DNA of 64,000 nt from Xanthobacter dioxanivorans (GCF_016807805.1 NZ_CP063362.1:1054001-1118000), one strand, 5' to 3'. Positions 9,192 to 18,427 are shown, counted from the first letter of the stretch. Translations and numbers: made by a program. The notes: generated by a model from the sequence alone, not told the origin.

Positions 9192-10070
9192 CCGGAACTG
9201 CTCCGCCATCCATTCGATGACCACGCGCACCCGCGGCGAGAGCTGGCGCGTGTGCGAATACAGCACGTGAACCGGCAGCGGCGTCGGCGGATAATCTCGA
9301 AGGATCTCCACAAGCGTCCCACGGGCCAGCTCGGGGACGATGCGATAGCGCGGAACCTGGATGATCCCCAGCCCCTGGCAGGCGCAGGCCACGTTGGTTT
9401 CGGCGCCGGTCACGGTCACGACGGAGGGCGGCGTCATCTGCCGCTCCCTGCCGCGATCGAGAAAGACAAGCGGGCTGACGGCGGCGGCGTCCGGGGCAAG
9501 CAGGCCGATGATGCGGTGGTTCCCCAGATCGTCCGGCGACGCCGGGATGCCGAACCGCTCGATGTAGGAGGGACTGGCGTAGGTGCCCCGGCCGAGTTCC
9601 GCTAGCTTGCGGCGGATCAGCGGGCTGTCGCTCAGCGTGCCGGCGCGCAGGATGCAGTCGAACCCCTCCCGCACCATGTCCAGCGCCTGGTGCGCCTCCC
9701 CGATGTGAAGCCGCAGGCCCGGATAGGCGTCGAGGAAGCGGGGAAGACCCGGCAGCAGGAAATGGCGCGCCTGCGTGCCATGCACGTCGATGCGCACGAG
9801 GCCCGCGGGCTTGGCACCGGCGAAGGCGCCTTCGGCATCCTCCAGATCGGCGATCAGCGCCACGCAGCGCTGGTAATAAGCCTCCCCGTCCAGCGTCGGG
9901 CTGACCTGGCGGGTGGTGCGCTGGAGCAGGCGAACACCCAGCCGGGCCTCCAGCCCCTTCACCGCGTCGGTCACGGACGAGCGCGGAAGCCCGAGATCCT
10001 CCGCGGCCTTGGTGAAGCTCCGGCGCTCCACGATCCGGGTGAAGACCCGCATGGCATCGAACCGATCCAT
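9177..10070 (-). CDS. LysR-family transcriptional regulator
   Basis: A 297-residue LysR regulator. The N-terminal winged helix-turn-helix (about residues 1-60: FTRIVERRSFTKAAEDLGLP, then SSVTDAVKGLEARLGVRLL) is followed by the periplasmic-binding-like effector domain. It belongs to the CrgA-like branch (QRTTRQVSPT after the HTH). The ATG at 10070 gives the standard N-terminus MDRFDAMRVF; the open frame reaches upstream but the extra residues are not LysR-like. It is divergent from the SDR gene at 10184, and an inverted repeat of LysR-box form lies immediately upstream of its start, so it probably controls the SDR and itself. Confidence 0.9.
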   Translation of the reverse strand: MDRFDAMRVFTRIVERRSFTKAAEDLGLPRSSVTDAVKGLEARLGVRLLQRTTRQVSPTLDGEAYYQRCVALIADLEDAEGAFAGAKPAGLVRIDVHGTQARHFLLPGLPRFLDAYPGLRLHIGEAHQALDMVREGFDCILRAGTLSDSPLIRRKLAELGRGTYASPSYIERFGIPASPDDLGNHRIIGLLAPDAAAVSPLVFLDRGRERQMTPPSVVTVTGAETNVACACQGLGIIQVPRYRIVPELARGTLVEILRDYPPTPLPVHVLYSHTRQLSPRVRVVIEWMAEQFRLRAV

Positions 10071-10072
10071 TG

Positions 10073-10086
10073 TTCGACATCTCGAA
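10073..10086. promoter_or_regulatory. Candidate LysR operator (TTCGA-N4-TCGAA)
   Basis: Perfect inverted repeat with 5-bp arms and a 4-nt spacer; it contains the T-N11-A spacing typical of LysR boxes. It sits 2 nt upstream of the LysR start codon in the divergent region shared with the SDR gene, a position suited to autorepression. Confidence 0.5.
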
Positions 10087-10183
10087 TGGTGATGCCGGAT
10101 CATGGGTGATTATCTGGCAGAATGAAATGGGCATTGTCTCCTCACACCCGCCGGACACCGGCGAGCAGCAAGGAGCAGGACTC

Positions 10184-10924
10184 ATGGCCAATCACTCCCG
10201 CAAGGTCGCGATCGTCACCGGCGCCTCGGGCGGCATCGGCGCGGCGGTGGCCGAACGCCTCGCCAAAGACGGCTTCACCGTGGTGGTGAACTACGCCGGC
10301 AGCACCGGCCCGGCGGAAGCCCTCGTGGCGAAGATCGAAGCCGCCGGTGGCCGCGCCGTCACCGCCCAGGCCGATATTTCCAGCGTCGAGGCGGTGCGCC
10401 GCATGTTCGACAGCGCCGAGACCGCGTTCGGCGGCGTCGACGTGCTGGTCAACAATGCCGGCATCATGAATCTCGCGACCATCGCCGACAGCGACGACGC
10501 CCTGTTCGACCGGCAGATCGCGGTGAACCTGAAGGGCACCTTCAACACCCTGCGCGAGGCGGCGCGGCGGCTGCGGGACGGCGGGCGGATCGTGAACCTC
10601 TCGTCCAGCGTCGTCGGCCTGTTGCAGCCGACCTACGGCGTCTACGCCGCCACCAAGGCGGCGGTGGAAGCCATGACCAGCATCCTTGCCAAGGAGCTGC
10701 GCGGCCGGAACATCACCGTCAATGCCGTGGCGCCGGGACCGACTGCGACCAAGCTCTTCCTCGACGGCAAGCCGCAGGAGGTCATCGACCGCCTGGCCAA
10801 GCTCGCCCCGCTGGAGCGCCTCGGCCAGCCCGAAGACATCGCCTCGGCGGTCGCCCTGCTGGTGGGGCCGGACGGCGGCTGGATCAACGGCCAGACCCTG
10901 CGGGTGAACGGCGGGATCATCTGA
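10184..10924 (+). CDS. SDR-family NAD(P)-dependent oxidoreductase
   Basis: Classical short-chain dehydrogenase/reductase of 246 residues. It has the nucleotide-binding TGASGGIGAAVAERL near residue 12, NNAG near 88, the catalytic Ser in VNLSSSVVG, the YAATK catalytic pair near 153, and the usual C-terminal end GGWINGQTLRVNGGII. Substrate is not evident; the closest look is to 3-ketoacyl-reductase-like SDRs. The ATG at 10184 is preceded by AAGGAG at good spacing; an open extension upstream to 10070 lacks family similarity and is rejected as coding. It is divergent from the LysR gene and convergent with the aldo/keto reductase. Confidence 0.88.
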   Translation: MANHSRKVAIVTGASGGIGAAVAERLAKDGFTVVVNYAGSTGPAEALVAKIEAAGGRAVTAQADISSVEAVRRMFDSAETAFGGVDVLVNNAGIMNLATIADSDDALFDRQIAVNLKGTFNTLREAARRLRDGGRIVNLSSSVVGLLQPTYGVYAATKAAVEAMTSILAKELRGRNITVNAVAPGPTATKLFLDGKPQEVIDRLAKLAPLERLGQPEDIASAVALLVGPDGGWINGQTLRVNGGII

Positions 10925-10951
10925 TCGCGCCCCGCGTTCCATCCCTCGACG

Positions 10952-11776
10952 TCAGGCCGCGTCCCAGACCGGCGCGAAGGGAGGGCTCACGAAGCGCTGC
11001 GCCTTGGGCAGGCGGGCGATGACGGCGTGGTCGTCGCGGTCGAGGGTGAGGCCGAGCGCGCCAAGATTCTCCTTCTGCCGCGCCGCGCCCGCCGCCTTGG
11101 GAATGACCGCCACCTCGCCCTGGTCCAGCAGCCAGCGCAGCGCCACCTGGGCCGGCGTCGCGCCGTGCTTCCCGGCAATGGCACGCAGCTCCGCGCTCTC
11201 GGCCACCGCGCCCCTGGCGAGCGGGCAATAGCCGGTGACGGGAACGCCGTGGCCGGCGAGGTAGGTCCGGATCGGCGCCTGATCCAGAAAGACGTGATAC
11301 TCGATCTGGTTGCAGGCGATGGGCGCGCCGATCTCCTCCACCACGCGCTTCAGCAGCGGCAAGGTGAAATTGGCGACACCGATGGCGCGCGTGAGGCCCT
11401 CCTCCTCGAGGCGCGCCAGCGTCGCCATCGCCGCCGGCAGGTTCATCTGCGGCGACGGCCAGTGGACAAGGAAGAGATCCACATGGTCGAGCCCGAGCTT
11501 CTCCAGGCTCGCGTCCATGGAACGGCGGATGGCATCGGGCGCGAGCTGGTCGTGCCAGACCTTGGTGGTCACGTGCAGCGCGTCGCGGGGAAGGCCGCAG
11601 GCGGCGAGGGCCGCGCCCACCTCCGCCTCGTTGCCGTACATGGCGGCGGTGTCGATGTGGCGATAGCCGAGGGCGAGGGCGCTCTCCACCGCGGCCCGGC
11701 AGGTATCGCCGGTCATCTGGAAGGTACCGAAGCCCAGGCGCGGCAAGAGGATGCCGCGCGTTTCGATATCGGTCAT
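10952..11776 (-). CDS. Aldo/keto reductase (2,5-diketo-D-gluconate reductase-like)
   Basis: NADPH-dependent carbonyl reductase, 274 residues, (beta/alpha)8 barrel. Catalytic tetrad elements are visible: Asp and Tyr in RHIDTAAMYGNE, Lys in HVTTKVWHDQL and His in LFLVHWPSP. The family signature GVANFTLPLLK and the C-terminal IPKAAG cofactor motif are present. It resembles DkgA/DkgB-type enzymes with broad aldehyde and ketone specificity. It lies 41 nt downstream of the first alpha/beta hydrolase on the same strand, so it may be the last gene of the long minus-strand block from 18366, reducing a carbonyl product of the hydrolases. That link is an inference from position. Confidence 0.87.
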   Translation of the reverse strand: MTDIETRGILLPRLGFGTFQMTGDTCRAAVESALALGYRHIDTAAMYGNEAEVGAALAACGLPRDALHVTTKVWHDQLAPDAIRRSMDASLEKLGLDHVDLFLVHWPSPQMNLPAAMATLARLEEEGLTRAIGVANFTLPLLKRVVEEIGAPIACNQIEYHVFLDQAPIRTYLAGHGVPVTGYCPLARGAVAESAELRAIAGKHGATPAQVALRWLLDQGEVAVIPKAAGAARQKENLGALGLTLDRDDHAVIARLPKAQRFVSPPFAPVWDAA

Positions 11777-11817
11777 GGAATGCTCCGAAACCTGGGAATG
11801 CGAGCCGGACGGAAAGG

Positions 11818-13056
11818 CTACGCGGCCGGCGCTATGGCGCGCGACCGCGAGAGGTCAACCTGATCGATGCCGAAGACGTCCGCCAACCAGTCGATCATCA
11901 ATTCCTGACCCAAGGTCGGATTGTCGTGCTGGCAATGCTCGGCGCCGGTCATCTCGGCATCCACCAGCATCAGGGTGACGTTCACGCCGGCGGCCTTGGC
12001 ATATTGGTAGCCCTGCCGCGCCGCCTCGACGCCAAGCACGTCGTGGCCGCCGTGCAGGATGAGATAGGGGCATTTCATGTTCTCGAACACGCCCCGCATG
12101 TCGAAATTCTTGGTCTTCTCGGCGACGCCCTTCATGCTGTCGGCGCCGAACACCCACTTCATGTGGGAGGCGAGGCCATGGTCCTCGGCGCGATCCTTGT
12201 AGCGCTCGTAGAGGCTCAGCACGCCGCCATGGGAGATGGCCGCGGCGAGGCGCGGCTCCATGGCGCCGGCGCGGGCCGCATAATAGCCGCCCAATGACGA
12301 GCCGGAGACGGCGATCCGGCTCGTGTCCACGTCGTCGCGGGTGGCGAGCCAGTCGATGCAGCGGCCCACCGGCACCTCATAGTCGTAGCGGTTGGCAAGG
12401 CCGTGGCGGCGCAGGGTCGCCCCCTGCCCCGGCCCGTCCATGAGCAATACGGAGATGCCGCGCTGGAGCGCGCCGCGCCCGGTCATGAACCAGAGCTCAT
12501 CCTTGTAGGAATCCAGCCCGCCGAACGAGATCAGCACCGGCTGCCGGCCGGTGTCGAACGGCGCGCGGATGAAGTAGCCGTACATGGGCTTGCCGTCGTC
12601 CTCGTACGGCACCTCCACGAATTCGCCCTGCGGCACAGTGTGGGCAAGGAAGCGCCGAGTGGACAGCTCCGCCTTCTCGAAGGTGGGCATGCGGCGCGGA
12701 TCCGTCGGCTCCAGCCAGAACTCGGCCGAGCGGTACATGTCGGCGGCGCGCAGATAGCAGTTCATGGCGGTCTGGATGTGGCCCCTGGCCTCCTCCGCCT
12801 CGCCGCGGCGGAAGTTGTTGTCGGCTACCACCATCCATTCGCGGTGCCAGCTGTCGTAATCCCCCGGGATCATCCGGCTCGCCGCGAGGAAGCTCTCGGA
12901 GACGGTGCCGCCGCCCTCCTGCGTCTCGCCCAGCGCGCGGCGGAACTGGTAGGACGGCCAGGGAAAATCGGGCCAGTGATGCCAGCCGTAGGGCTCGTAA
13001 TGGGGCGAGGCGTCGGTGGCGACGGCGTCGATGAGCTTGGCTTCGGTGTCGGTCAT
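11818..13056 (-). CDS. Alpha/beta hydrolase of the 2,6-dihydroxypseudooxynicotine hydrolase-like type (copy 1)
   Basis: A 412-residue protein with a long helical N-terminal region (about 1-130) and an alpha/beta hydrolase core, the architecture of DHPON hydrolase/FrsA-type enzymes, which cleave C-C bonds next to a ketone. The nucleophile elbow is SGSSLGGYYAARAG near residue 255; the acid is probably in LHGGHDVLG and the base in EHCQHDN. It is clearly paralogous to the protein at 17140-18366: PYGWHHWP and QFRRALGETQEGGG are shared almost exactly. It lies downstream of the ABC permease on the same strand. The true substrate is unknown; an acylated aromatic or 1,3-diketone-like compound is plausible. 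Confidence 0.8.
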   Translation of the reverse strand: MTDTEAKLIDAVATDASPHYEPYGWHHWPDFPWPSYQFRRALGETQEGGGTVSESFLAASRMIPGDYDSWHREWMVVADNNFRRGEAEEARGHIQTAMNCYLRAADMYRSAEFWLEPTDPRRMPTFEKAELSTRRFLAHTVPQGEFVEVPYEDDGKPMYGYFIRAPFDTGRQPVLISFGGLDSYKDELWFMTGRGALQRGISVLLMDGPGQGATLRRHGLANRYDYEVPVGRCIDWLATRDDVDTSRIAVSGSSLGGYYAARAGAMEPRLAAAISHGGVLSLYERYKDRAEDHGLASHMKWVFGADSMKGVAEKTKNFDMRGVFENMKCPYLILHGGHDVLGVEAARQGYQYAKAAGVNVTLMLVDAEMTGAEHCQHDNPTLGQELMIDWLADVFGIDQVDLSRSRAIAPAA

Positions 13057-13144
13057 GGGACGGCTCCGCGCAGAGGTTTCGGGCGTGCGGAAGGCGGGCC
13101 GGCGCCGTAGGGCGCCGTCCGGATTTCAATGCAGAGGGGTCGGC

Positions 13145-13987
13145 TCAGCCGGCCGTCTTCATGCCCCAGCGCTCGACGGTCTTCCTCTCGACCCAGTCGA
13201 AGAACCAGTTCTCCGAGACCCACCCGATCATGGCGATGGTGATCATGCCGCAGATCATGATGTCGGGCCGAAGCTGCCAGCGGGCGTCATCGATGAGGAA
13301 GCCGAGGCCGGTGATGGACGAGATCATCTCCGCCCCGACGATCACGCGCCAGCCCACGCCATAGGTCAGGCGCATGCCGGTGATGATGTAGGGCAAGGAG
13401 CCGGGAATGAGGATGGCGCGCGTGTAGAGGCTGCGGGAGGCGAGATAGACCTTGGCCACCTCCGTGTATTGGCCCGACAGGGTCTGCACCCCGGTCATGG
13501 TGTTGAACATGATCGACCAGATGCCGGAGAAGAAGATCACGAACACGGTGGAGGTGAAGCCGACGCCGAACCACAGGATGGCGAGCGGGATCCAGGCGAT
13601 GCCGGGAATGGGATAGAGCAGCCGGCACAAGGGCAGGAAGGCGGCGCGGATGGTGGGCGAGGCGCCCATCACCAGGCCGGCCGGAATGCCCACCAGAGCC
13701 GCCAGCATGACGCCGGTGATCTGCCGTCCGACGCTCGCCGCCGTGTTGGACAGCAGGGCGCCGGACAGGGTCAGGTCGTAGAAGGCGACCACCACCTGGA
13801 ACGGCGATGGGAAGGCCCATTTGGGCATGAGCCCCAAGCTGTACACCACCTGCCAAATGAGCAGGAAGCCGGCGATGGTGCCGAGCCCCAGCAGCCGGTC
13901 CCGCCCCGGCAGGCGCAGGCGCGGCAGGTAGGAGGCGAAGGTTGTCGCCTTGGAGGTGGACGCCTTGGGGGAAGCCGTCATCGCCAT
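13145..13987 (-). CDS. ABC transporter permease, nitrate/sulfonate/taurine (NitT/TauT) type
   Basis: Integral membrane permease of 280 residues with about six hydrophobic segments and the BPD_transp_1 EAA region (EVAKVYLASRSLYTRAI, LPYIITGMRLTYGVGW). It resembles SsuC/TauC, which import sulfonates, nitrate or other small organic compounds. Its stop is 88 nt from the downstream hydrolase and its start is 1 nt from the end of the ATPase gene, so the three transport genes form a tight unit (binding protein, ATPase, permease). The substrate is probably the compound processed by the flanking hydrolases. Confidence 0.9.
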   Translation of the reverse strand: MAMTASPKASTSKATTFASYLPRLRLPGRDRLLGLGTIAGFLLIWQVVYSLGLMPKWAFPSPFQVVVAFYDLTLSGALLSNTAASVGRQITGVMLAALVGIPAGLVMGASPTIRAAFLPLCRLLYPIPGIAWIPLAILWFGVGFTSTVFVIFFSGIWSIMFNTMTGVQTLSGQYTEVAKVYLASRSLYTRAILIPGSLPYIITGMRLTYGVGWRVIVGAEMISSITGLGFLIDDARWQLRPDIMICGMITIAMIGWVSENWFFDWVERKTVERWGMKTAG

Positions 13988-13988
13988 C

Positions 13989-14777
13989 TCACGCTCCCGC
14001 CATCATGTCGGCCTGCTCCAGCTGGGCCGCGCGGTTGATCTCCTCGCCGAGCACGCCTCGCACCTCCCGCTGGAGGCGGCCCATGGCCTCGCTGGTCATG
14101 TCCCGGGGCCGGGGCTCGCTCACGGCGATCACCTGCTTGATGCGGCCCGGGCGGGCGGTCATCACCACGATCCGGTCGGAGAGGTAGAGCGCCTCCTCGA
14201 TGGAGTGGGTCACGAAGATCACGGTCTTCTTGTATTCGCGCCAGATGCGCAGCAGTTCGTCCTGCAGCGTCTCGCGCGTCTGCGCGTCAAGGGCGCCAAA
14301 GGGCTCGTCCATGAGCAGCAGGGAGGGGTTCACCGCCAGGGCGCGGGCGATGGAGACGCGCTGCTTCATGCCGCCGGACAGGTGATGCGGAAAGCGAGCG
14401 GCGAAATCCGCAAGGCCCACGGTCTTCAGCAGCCCGTCGGCAATTTCCCGCCGCTCCTTCGCCGAGCGCCCGCGCGCCCGGAGGCCGAACTCCACGTTGT
14501 CGCGCACGGTCATCCACGGGAACAGCGCATAGTCCTGGAACACCACGGCGCGGTCGGGCCCCGGCCCGTCCACCGCCTTGCCGTCGATGCTCATGCGCCC
14601 GTGCGTCGCCGGGATGAGTCCGGCGACGATCTTCAGGAGGGTGGACTTGCCGCAGCCGGAAGGGCCGAGCAGGCAGATGAACTCGCCCTCCTCGATCTTC
14701 AGGTTGATATCCACCAGCGCGGAGACGTCCGCGCCCTGGTTGCCGTATCTCTTGTCGAGGCCGTCGATGATCACCAT
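13989..14777 (-). CDS. ABC transporter ATP-binding protein, NitT/TauT type
   Basis: Cytoplasmic ATPase of 262 residues that powers the adjacent permease. Motifs: Walker A GPSGCGKSTLLK near residue 38, Q-loop VFQDYALFPW, ABC signature LSGGMKQRVSIARAL near 140, Walker B LLLMDEPFGALD and H-loop VIFVTHSIEEAL. Closest in style to TauB/SsuB. It starts 7 nt after the binding-protein stop and ends 1 nt before the permease start. No extra regulatory domain is seen. Confidence 0.93.
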   Translation of the reverse strand: MVIIDGLDKRYGNQGADVSALVDINLKIEEGEFICLLGPSGCGKSTLLKIVAGLIPATHGRMSIDGKAVDGPGPDRAVVFQDYALFPWMTVRDNVEFGLRARGRSAKERREIADGLLKTVGLADFAARFPHHLSGGMKQRVSIARALAVNPSLLLMDEPFGALDAQTRETLQDELLRIWREYKKTVIFVTHSIEEALYLSDRIVVMTARPGRIKQVIAVSEPRPRDMTSEAMGRLQREVRGVLGEEINRAAQLEQADMMAGA

Positions 14778-14784
14778 GCGGGCC

Positions 14785-15777
14785 TCACTTCTTCAGCTTT
14801 TCATAGCCGGGATAGCCCGGATAGCTCTCGACCATGGAGAGATCCACGGCGTCCTCGTACTTCACCGGCTTCTGCAGCAGATTGTCCTGCGCCATCCAGC
14901 CCAGCAGCGCCTCGATCCAGACCTTGGGCGGCGCGTTGTAGGTCCAGCCGCAATTGCCGTAGGACTGCTCCAGCAGCTTGCTGTCCATGTTCGGCACGTA
15001 GTGCTTGAGCACTTCCATGCCGAGCTTCTTGTCGGTGCGCATGATGTGCACCGCATCGAGATGCGCCCAGACTAGGCGCTTCGCCAGCTCGGGATGCGCC
15101 GCCACGAACTTCTTGCTCATGATCATGCCGTTGCGCAGCATGTCGGAATCCAGCTTCGTCTTGTCCACCAGCTCGTTGGCGGGCAAAAGCAGCTTGGCGC
15201 CCTTGTCGATGGCGTTGGTGCCGTAGGGCTCGAACGGGAAGGCGGCGGCGATGTCGCCGGTCAGCAGGGCGGAGGCCACTTCCGGCACCGGCACCAAAGC
15301 AAGCTGCACGTCCTTCTCGGTGAGGCCGAAGCGGGGCAGGATCTCCTTGGTGAGGGTGAGATACTGCACGTCGAACTTGGTGACGATGCCGATGCGCTTG
15401 CCCTTGAGGTCCGCCCAGGACTTCACATTGGGCGAGGCCACCATCAGCGCGCAATTGGCGGAGGAGGCGGCGACGATGGTGTTCTCGATGCCGGCGGAGA
15501 GATAGCGCAGGGCGCTCGCATACTGGTTATAGCCCACGTCATAGTCGCCGATGGCCATCATCTGGTTGGAACGCTGGTAGTTCCCGCCGATGAACTCCAC
15601 CTTGACGCCGTATTTGTCCCAGAGCTTCAGGTATTCGGCGACGAAGGGCTGGATGTGGTCGTAGCCGGGCGTGCCGGCGACCACCTTGACCGTGTAATTG
15701 TCCACCGCCTGCGCCGCCGCGGACCCCGCCGCGGCCACACTCATGAACAGACCGAGCAATGCTCCTCTGATCGTCAT
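14785..15777 (-). CDS. ABC transporter substrate-binding protein (NMT1/THI5-like)
   Basis: Periplasmic binding protein of 330 residues. The ATG at 15777 gives a clean signal peptide (MTIRGALLGLFMSVAAAGSA, cleaved near AQA) followed by mature VDNYTVKVVAGTPG; the open frame continues upstream but without leader-like sequence. The fold is the NMT1/SsuA type with the phrase WADLKGKRIGIVTKFD in the middle. It belongs to a transport unit with the ATPase and permease and sits in a block of C-C hydrolase-like enzymes. The ligand is unknown; NMT1-type proteins bind aromatic acids, thiamine precursors, sulfonates and the like. Confidence 0.88.
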   Translation of the reverse strand: MTIRGALLGLFMSVAAAGSAAAQAVDNYTVKVVAGTPGYDHIQPFVAEYLKLWDKYGVKVEFIGGNYQRSNQMMAIGDYDVGYNQYASALRYLSAGIENTIVAASSANCALMVASPNVKSWADLKGKRIGIVTKFDVQYLTLTKEILPRFGLTEKDVQLALVPVPEVASALLTGDIAAAFPFEPYGTNAIDKGAKLLLPANELVDKTKLDSDMLRNGMIMSKKFVAAHPELAKRLVWAHLDAVHIMRTDKKLGMEVLKHYVPNMDSKLLEQSYGNCGWTYNAPPKVWIEALLGWMAQDNLLQKPVKYEDAVDLSMVESYPGYPGYEKLKK

Positions 15778-15841
15778 TCTTGTTCCCCTGCAAGGATATG
15801 GGAGACGGGGCGCGGGGGGCTTGCGCGCCCCGCGCGGACGC

Positions 15842-17086
15842 TCATTCGGCGGCGATGCCGTGCGCCTTGGGCGCGACGTGCGTGATCTGCCGCACCGCCT
15901 CAACGGCCCGCGTCATGGCGGCGAGGGCGGACAGCTCCATGTCGGCGATGCGGGAGAGGATCTCGCCGGCCGCCTTCAGGTCCGCCTCGTAGCGCAACAC
16001 CCGGAAGGTGTCGGACGACTTCTGCATCAACTCGGCCGCCGCGGCGGCGTCGGTGGTGTCGAGACCGCGCAGGCCGAGCTCCCGGGTGACGCGGCGCAGA
16101 TAGCCGGCGGCGCCGGCCCGGCCGAGCACGCCGTGGTTCGGGATCTGGCCTCGCAGGAACAGCGGGCGGCGCGTGCCGTCGGGGGCGAGCACGTCCTCGA
16201 CCTCGCCCTTGCGGATCTTCTCGGCGAAGGCGGCCATGCCCGGCGCTCCGGTCTCGAAGCGCGGGATCTGCCACTGGTTGCCGAACAGGGCATAGGGCTT
16301 GGGATAATCGCCGCACAGGATCTTAAGGTTGCGGCGGAACGAGTGGCGGATGGATGTGGCGATGTCCCAGGCGGGATCTCGGCCGGGCTCCACCCACACC
16401 ATGAGGAAGGGACCGTAGCCATCGTGCAGGGTCCATTCCCCGCCGAAGGGATGGTGGTGCTCCCACGGCTCGTAGCCGCTGGCGCCGCGCTGCTTGGCCT
16501 GGGCCCATGCCTCGCGGAAGACGCTGATCGGCGCCTCGTAGCGGGAGTGGGGCATGATGTCGTTGGGCTCGAAGATGGTCACCGTGCCCTTGTCGAGATC
16601 ATAGCCGGCGACCACCACATGGTGGCCGAAACCTGTCTTGCCCATGGTCTCGTGCTGGAACTTCAGGCGCGGCGAGGTCCTGGCCCCATAGGGCAGCATG
16701 AGCGAGTAGTGCAGGCCCACCTGCACCGGGATGCCCCGGTCGACCAGCGCGCACAGCTTGGCGAACGCCTCGTCGAAGCCGTTCTCGTGGTCCTCCTCCC
16801 AGTGGCCCTCGAAGCCGAGGGAGGAGGAGGTGTATTCCCAGATCTCGTGGAAGGGGCCGGCGCCGCCGTTGAAGGCGGGGGCGCCCCACACCGGGGTCCA
16901 GCGGAAGGAGAAGCCGTCGCCGGAGGTGCCGTCGGCGAACAGCACGTCGCTTTCGCCGAACAGGCGGTACATGCCGAGCAGGCCGGTGAAGTAGCAGCGG
17001 CCGGAATTACCGCCTTCCGGATAGGCCTTCGCGCCCATCCAGGTCATGGAATAGTAAGCGTCGTCGTAGCCGGTGACGTATGCCAT
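15842..17086 (-). CDS. BtrH N-terminal / DUF4872-like protein (C39-like fold)
   Basis: A 414-residue cytoplasmic protein (no leader). The N-terminal part resembles the BtrH family: a candidate nucleophile Cys in SGRCYFTGLLGMYRL near residue 30, a His in FGHHVVVAGYD near 155 and an acidic residue in VTIFEPND, arranged like the Cys-His-Asp set of C39-type proteases. The C-terminal 150 residues are helical, as in DUF4872. BtrH itself is an acyltransferase that moves an aminoacyl group onto an aminoglycoside. Here the gene lies between hydrolase copy 2 and the ABC binding protein on the same strand, so an acyl-transfer or amide-cleaving role in the same pathway is possible. Family assignment is from pattern recognition and moderately sure. 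Confidence 0.6.
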   Translation of the reverse strand: MAYVTGYDDAYYSMTWMGAKAYPEGGNSGRCYFTGLLGMYRLFGESDVLFADGTSGDGFSFRWTPVWGAPAFNGGAGPFHEIWEYTSSSLGFEGHWEEDHENGFDEAFAKLCALVDRGIPVQVGLHYSLMLPYGARTSPRLKFQHETMGKTGFGHHVVVAGYDLDKGTVTIFEPNDIMPHSRYEAPISVFREAWAQAKQRGASGYEPWEHHHPFGGEWTLHDGYGPFLMVWVEPGRDPAWDIATSIRHSFRRNLKILCGDYPKPYALFGNQWQIPRFETGAPGMAAFAEKIRKGEVEDVLAPDGTRRPLFLRGQIPNHGVLGRAGAAGYLRRVTRELGLRGLDTTDAAAAAELMQKSSDTFRVLRYEADLKAAGEILSRIADMELSALAAMTRAVEAVRQITHVAPKAHGIAAE

Positions 17087-17139
17087 GAGTCTACTCCGGT
17101 GAGGGTCTGCTCAGATGATGACTTCTGCCTTTCGAGGCC

Positions 17140-18366
17140 TCAGATCAGGGGATTGGTGATCTTCCTGCGCAGCTCGCGCTCGTTTATGCCGAACACGTCC
17201 ATGAGCCAGTCGGCCATCAATTCCTGGCCGATGGTCGGGTTGTCATGCTGGCAGTGGTCGGCGCCGGTCTCCTCCTCGGTGACGAAGCGCAGGGTGACGT
17301 CCACGCCCTTGGACTTGGCATAGTCCGCCACCTTGCGGGCCGCGGCGACGCCGAGCACGTCGTGTCCGCCATGGACGATGAGGTAGGGGCACGTCATGTG
17401 GTCGAGGTGACCCTCCAGCTTGAAGGGTGCGGCCTTTTCCAGGGCCTCCGTCATGGAAGAGGCGCCGAACACCGACTTGATGTGGTCGGCAAGGCCATGG
17501 TCCTCGCCCGCGCCGGCCCACAATTCCTGGATCGACCAGATGGCGCCATGGGAGATGGCCGCCGCCAGGCGCGGCTCGTAGCAGCCGGCCCGCGCCGCGT
17601 AGTAGCCGCCGAGGGAGGAGCCGCACACGGCGATGCGCGCCGGGTCGATGTCGTCGCGGGTGACGAGGTAGTCGATGCACTTGCCGATCGGCACCTCATA
17701 ATCGGGCCGGGTCGGGATCTTGTGTCGGCGCAACGTTCCGCCCTGCCCGGGCCCGTCGATCATCAGCACCGAGATGCCGCGCTGGAGAGCGCCGTGGGCC
17801 TGCATGAACCACATCTCGTCCTTGATGGAATCAAGGCCACCCATGCAGATGAGAACCGGCTGCTTTCCGGTGTCGAAGGGGGCGCGGACGAAATAGGCGT
17901 AGAGGGTCTTGCCGTCCTCGTAGGGGATTTCGAGCACCTCGCCGGCCGGGTTCAGGTTGGTGATGAACTTGGCGGAGCAGGCCTCCATCTGGGTGAAGGT
18001 CTCAAGCCGGCGCGGGTCGGCGTATTCCAGCCAGAATTCGGTGTGGCGATAGTAATTGGCGGCGCGCAGCCAGCAGTTCATGGCGGTGCGCACATGGCCC
18101 TTGGCGAACTCCTCGTCGCCGCGCTGCTGATTGAAGTCGGCGATGTGCTTCCACTCGCGATGCCAGCTTTCCTGGTCGCCGGGGATCATCCGGCTGGCGG
18201 CGAGGAAGCACTCGGACACCGCTCCGCCGCCCTCCTGGGTTTCGCCCAGGGCGCGGCGAAACTGGTAGCTCATCCAGGGAAATTTCGGCCAGTGGTGCCA
18301 GCCATAGGGCTGGTAGGTGCCGTGGGCCTCATCCATCACCTGATCGATGAGCAACGCTTCCGCCAT
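17140..18366 (-). CDS. Alpha/beta hydrolase of the 2,6-dihydroxypseudooxynicotine hydrolase-like type (copy 2)
   Basis: Paralogue of the protein at 11818-13056, 408 residues, same architecture: helical N-terminal lid region, core with elbow CGSSLGGYYAARAG near 250, acid region VHGGHDVLGVAAA and base in DHCQHDN. Start chosen at ATG 18366 because GGAGGAAAG lies 4-5 nt upstream; a further 17 in-frame residues upstream look non-coding. It is the first gene of the minus-strand block (hydrolase, BtrH-like, ABC transporter, hydrolase, perhaps aldo/keto reductase). The perfect palindrome at 18428-18446 is about 60 nt upstream of its start. Two diverged copies in one operon suggest sequential or alternative substrates. 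Confidence 0.82.
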   Translation of the reverse strand: MAEALLIDQVMDEAHGTYQPYGWHHWPKFPWMSYQFRRALGETQEGGGAVSECFLAASRMIPGDQESWHREWKHIADFNQQRGDEEFAKGHVRTAMNCWLRAANYYRHTEFWLEYADPRRLETFTQMEACSAKFITNLNPAGEVLEIPYEDGKTLYAYFVRAPFDTGKQPVLICMGGLDSIKDEMWFMQAHGALQRGISVLMIDGPGQGGTLRRHKIPTRPDYEVPIGKCIDYLVTRDDIDPARIAVCGSSLGGYYAARAGCYEPRLAAAISHGAIWSIQELWAGAGEDHGLADHIKSVFGASSMTEALEKAAPFKLEGHLDHMTCPYLIVHGGHDVLGVAAARKVADYAKSKGVDVTLRFVTEEETGADHCQHDNPTIGQELMADWLMDVFGINERELRRKITNPLI

Positions 18367-18427
18367 AGCTTTCCTCCGTCGGCCGCGCCAGCGACCCTGC
18401 GGAGAACTTAAAGCCATGCGAAAGCCG

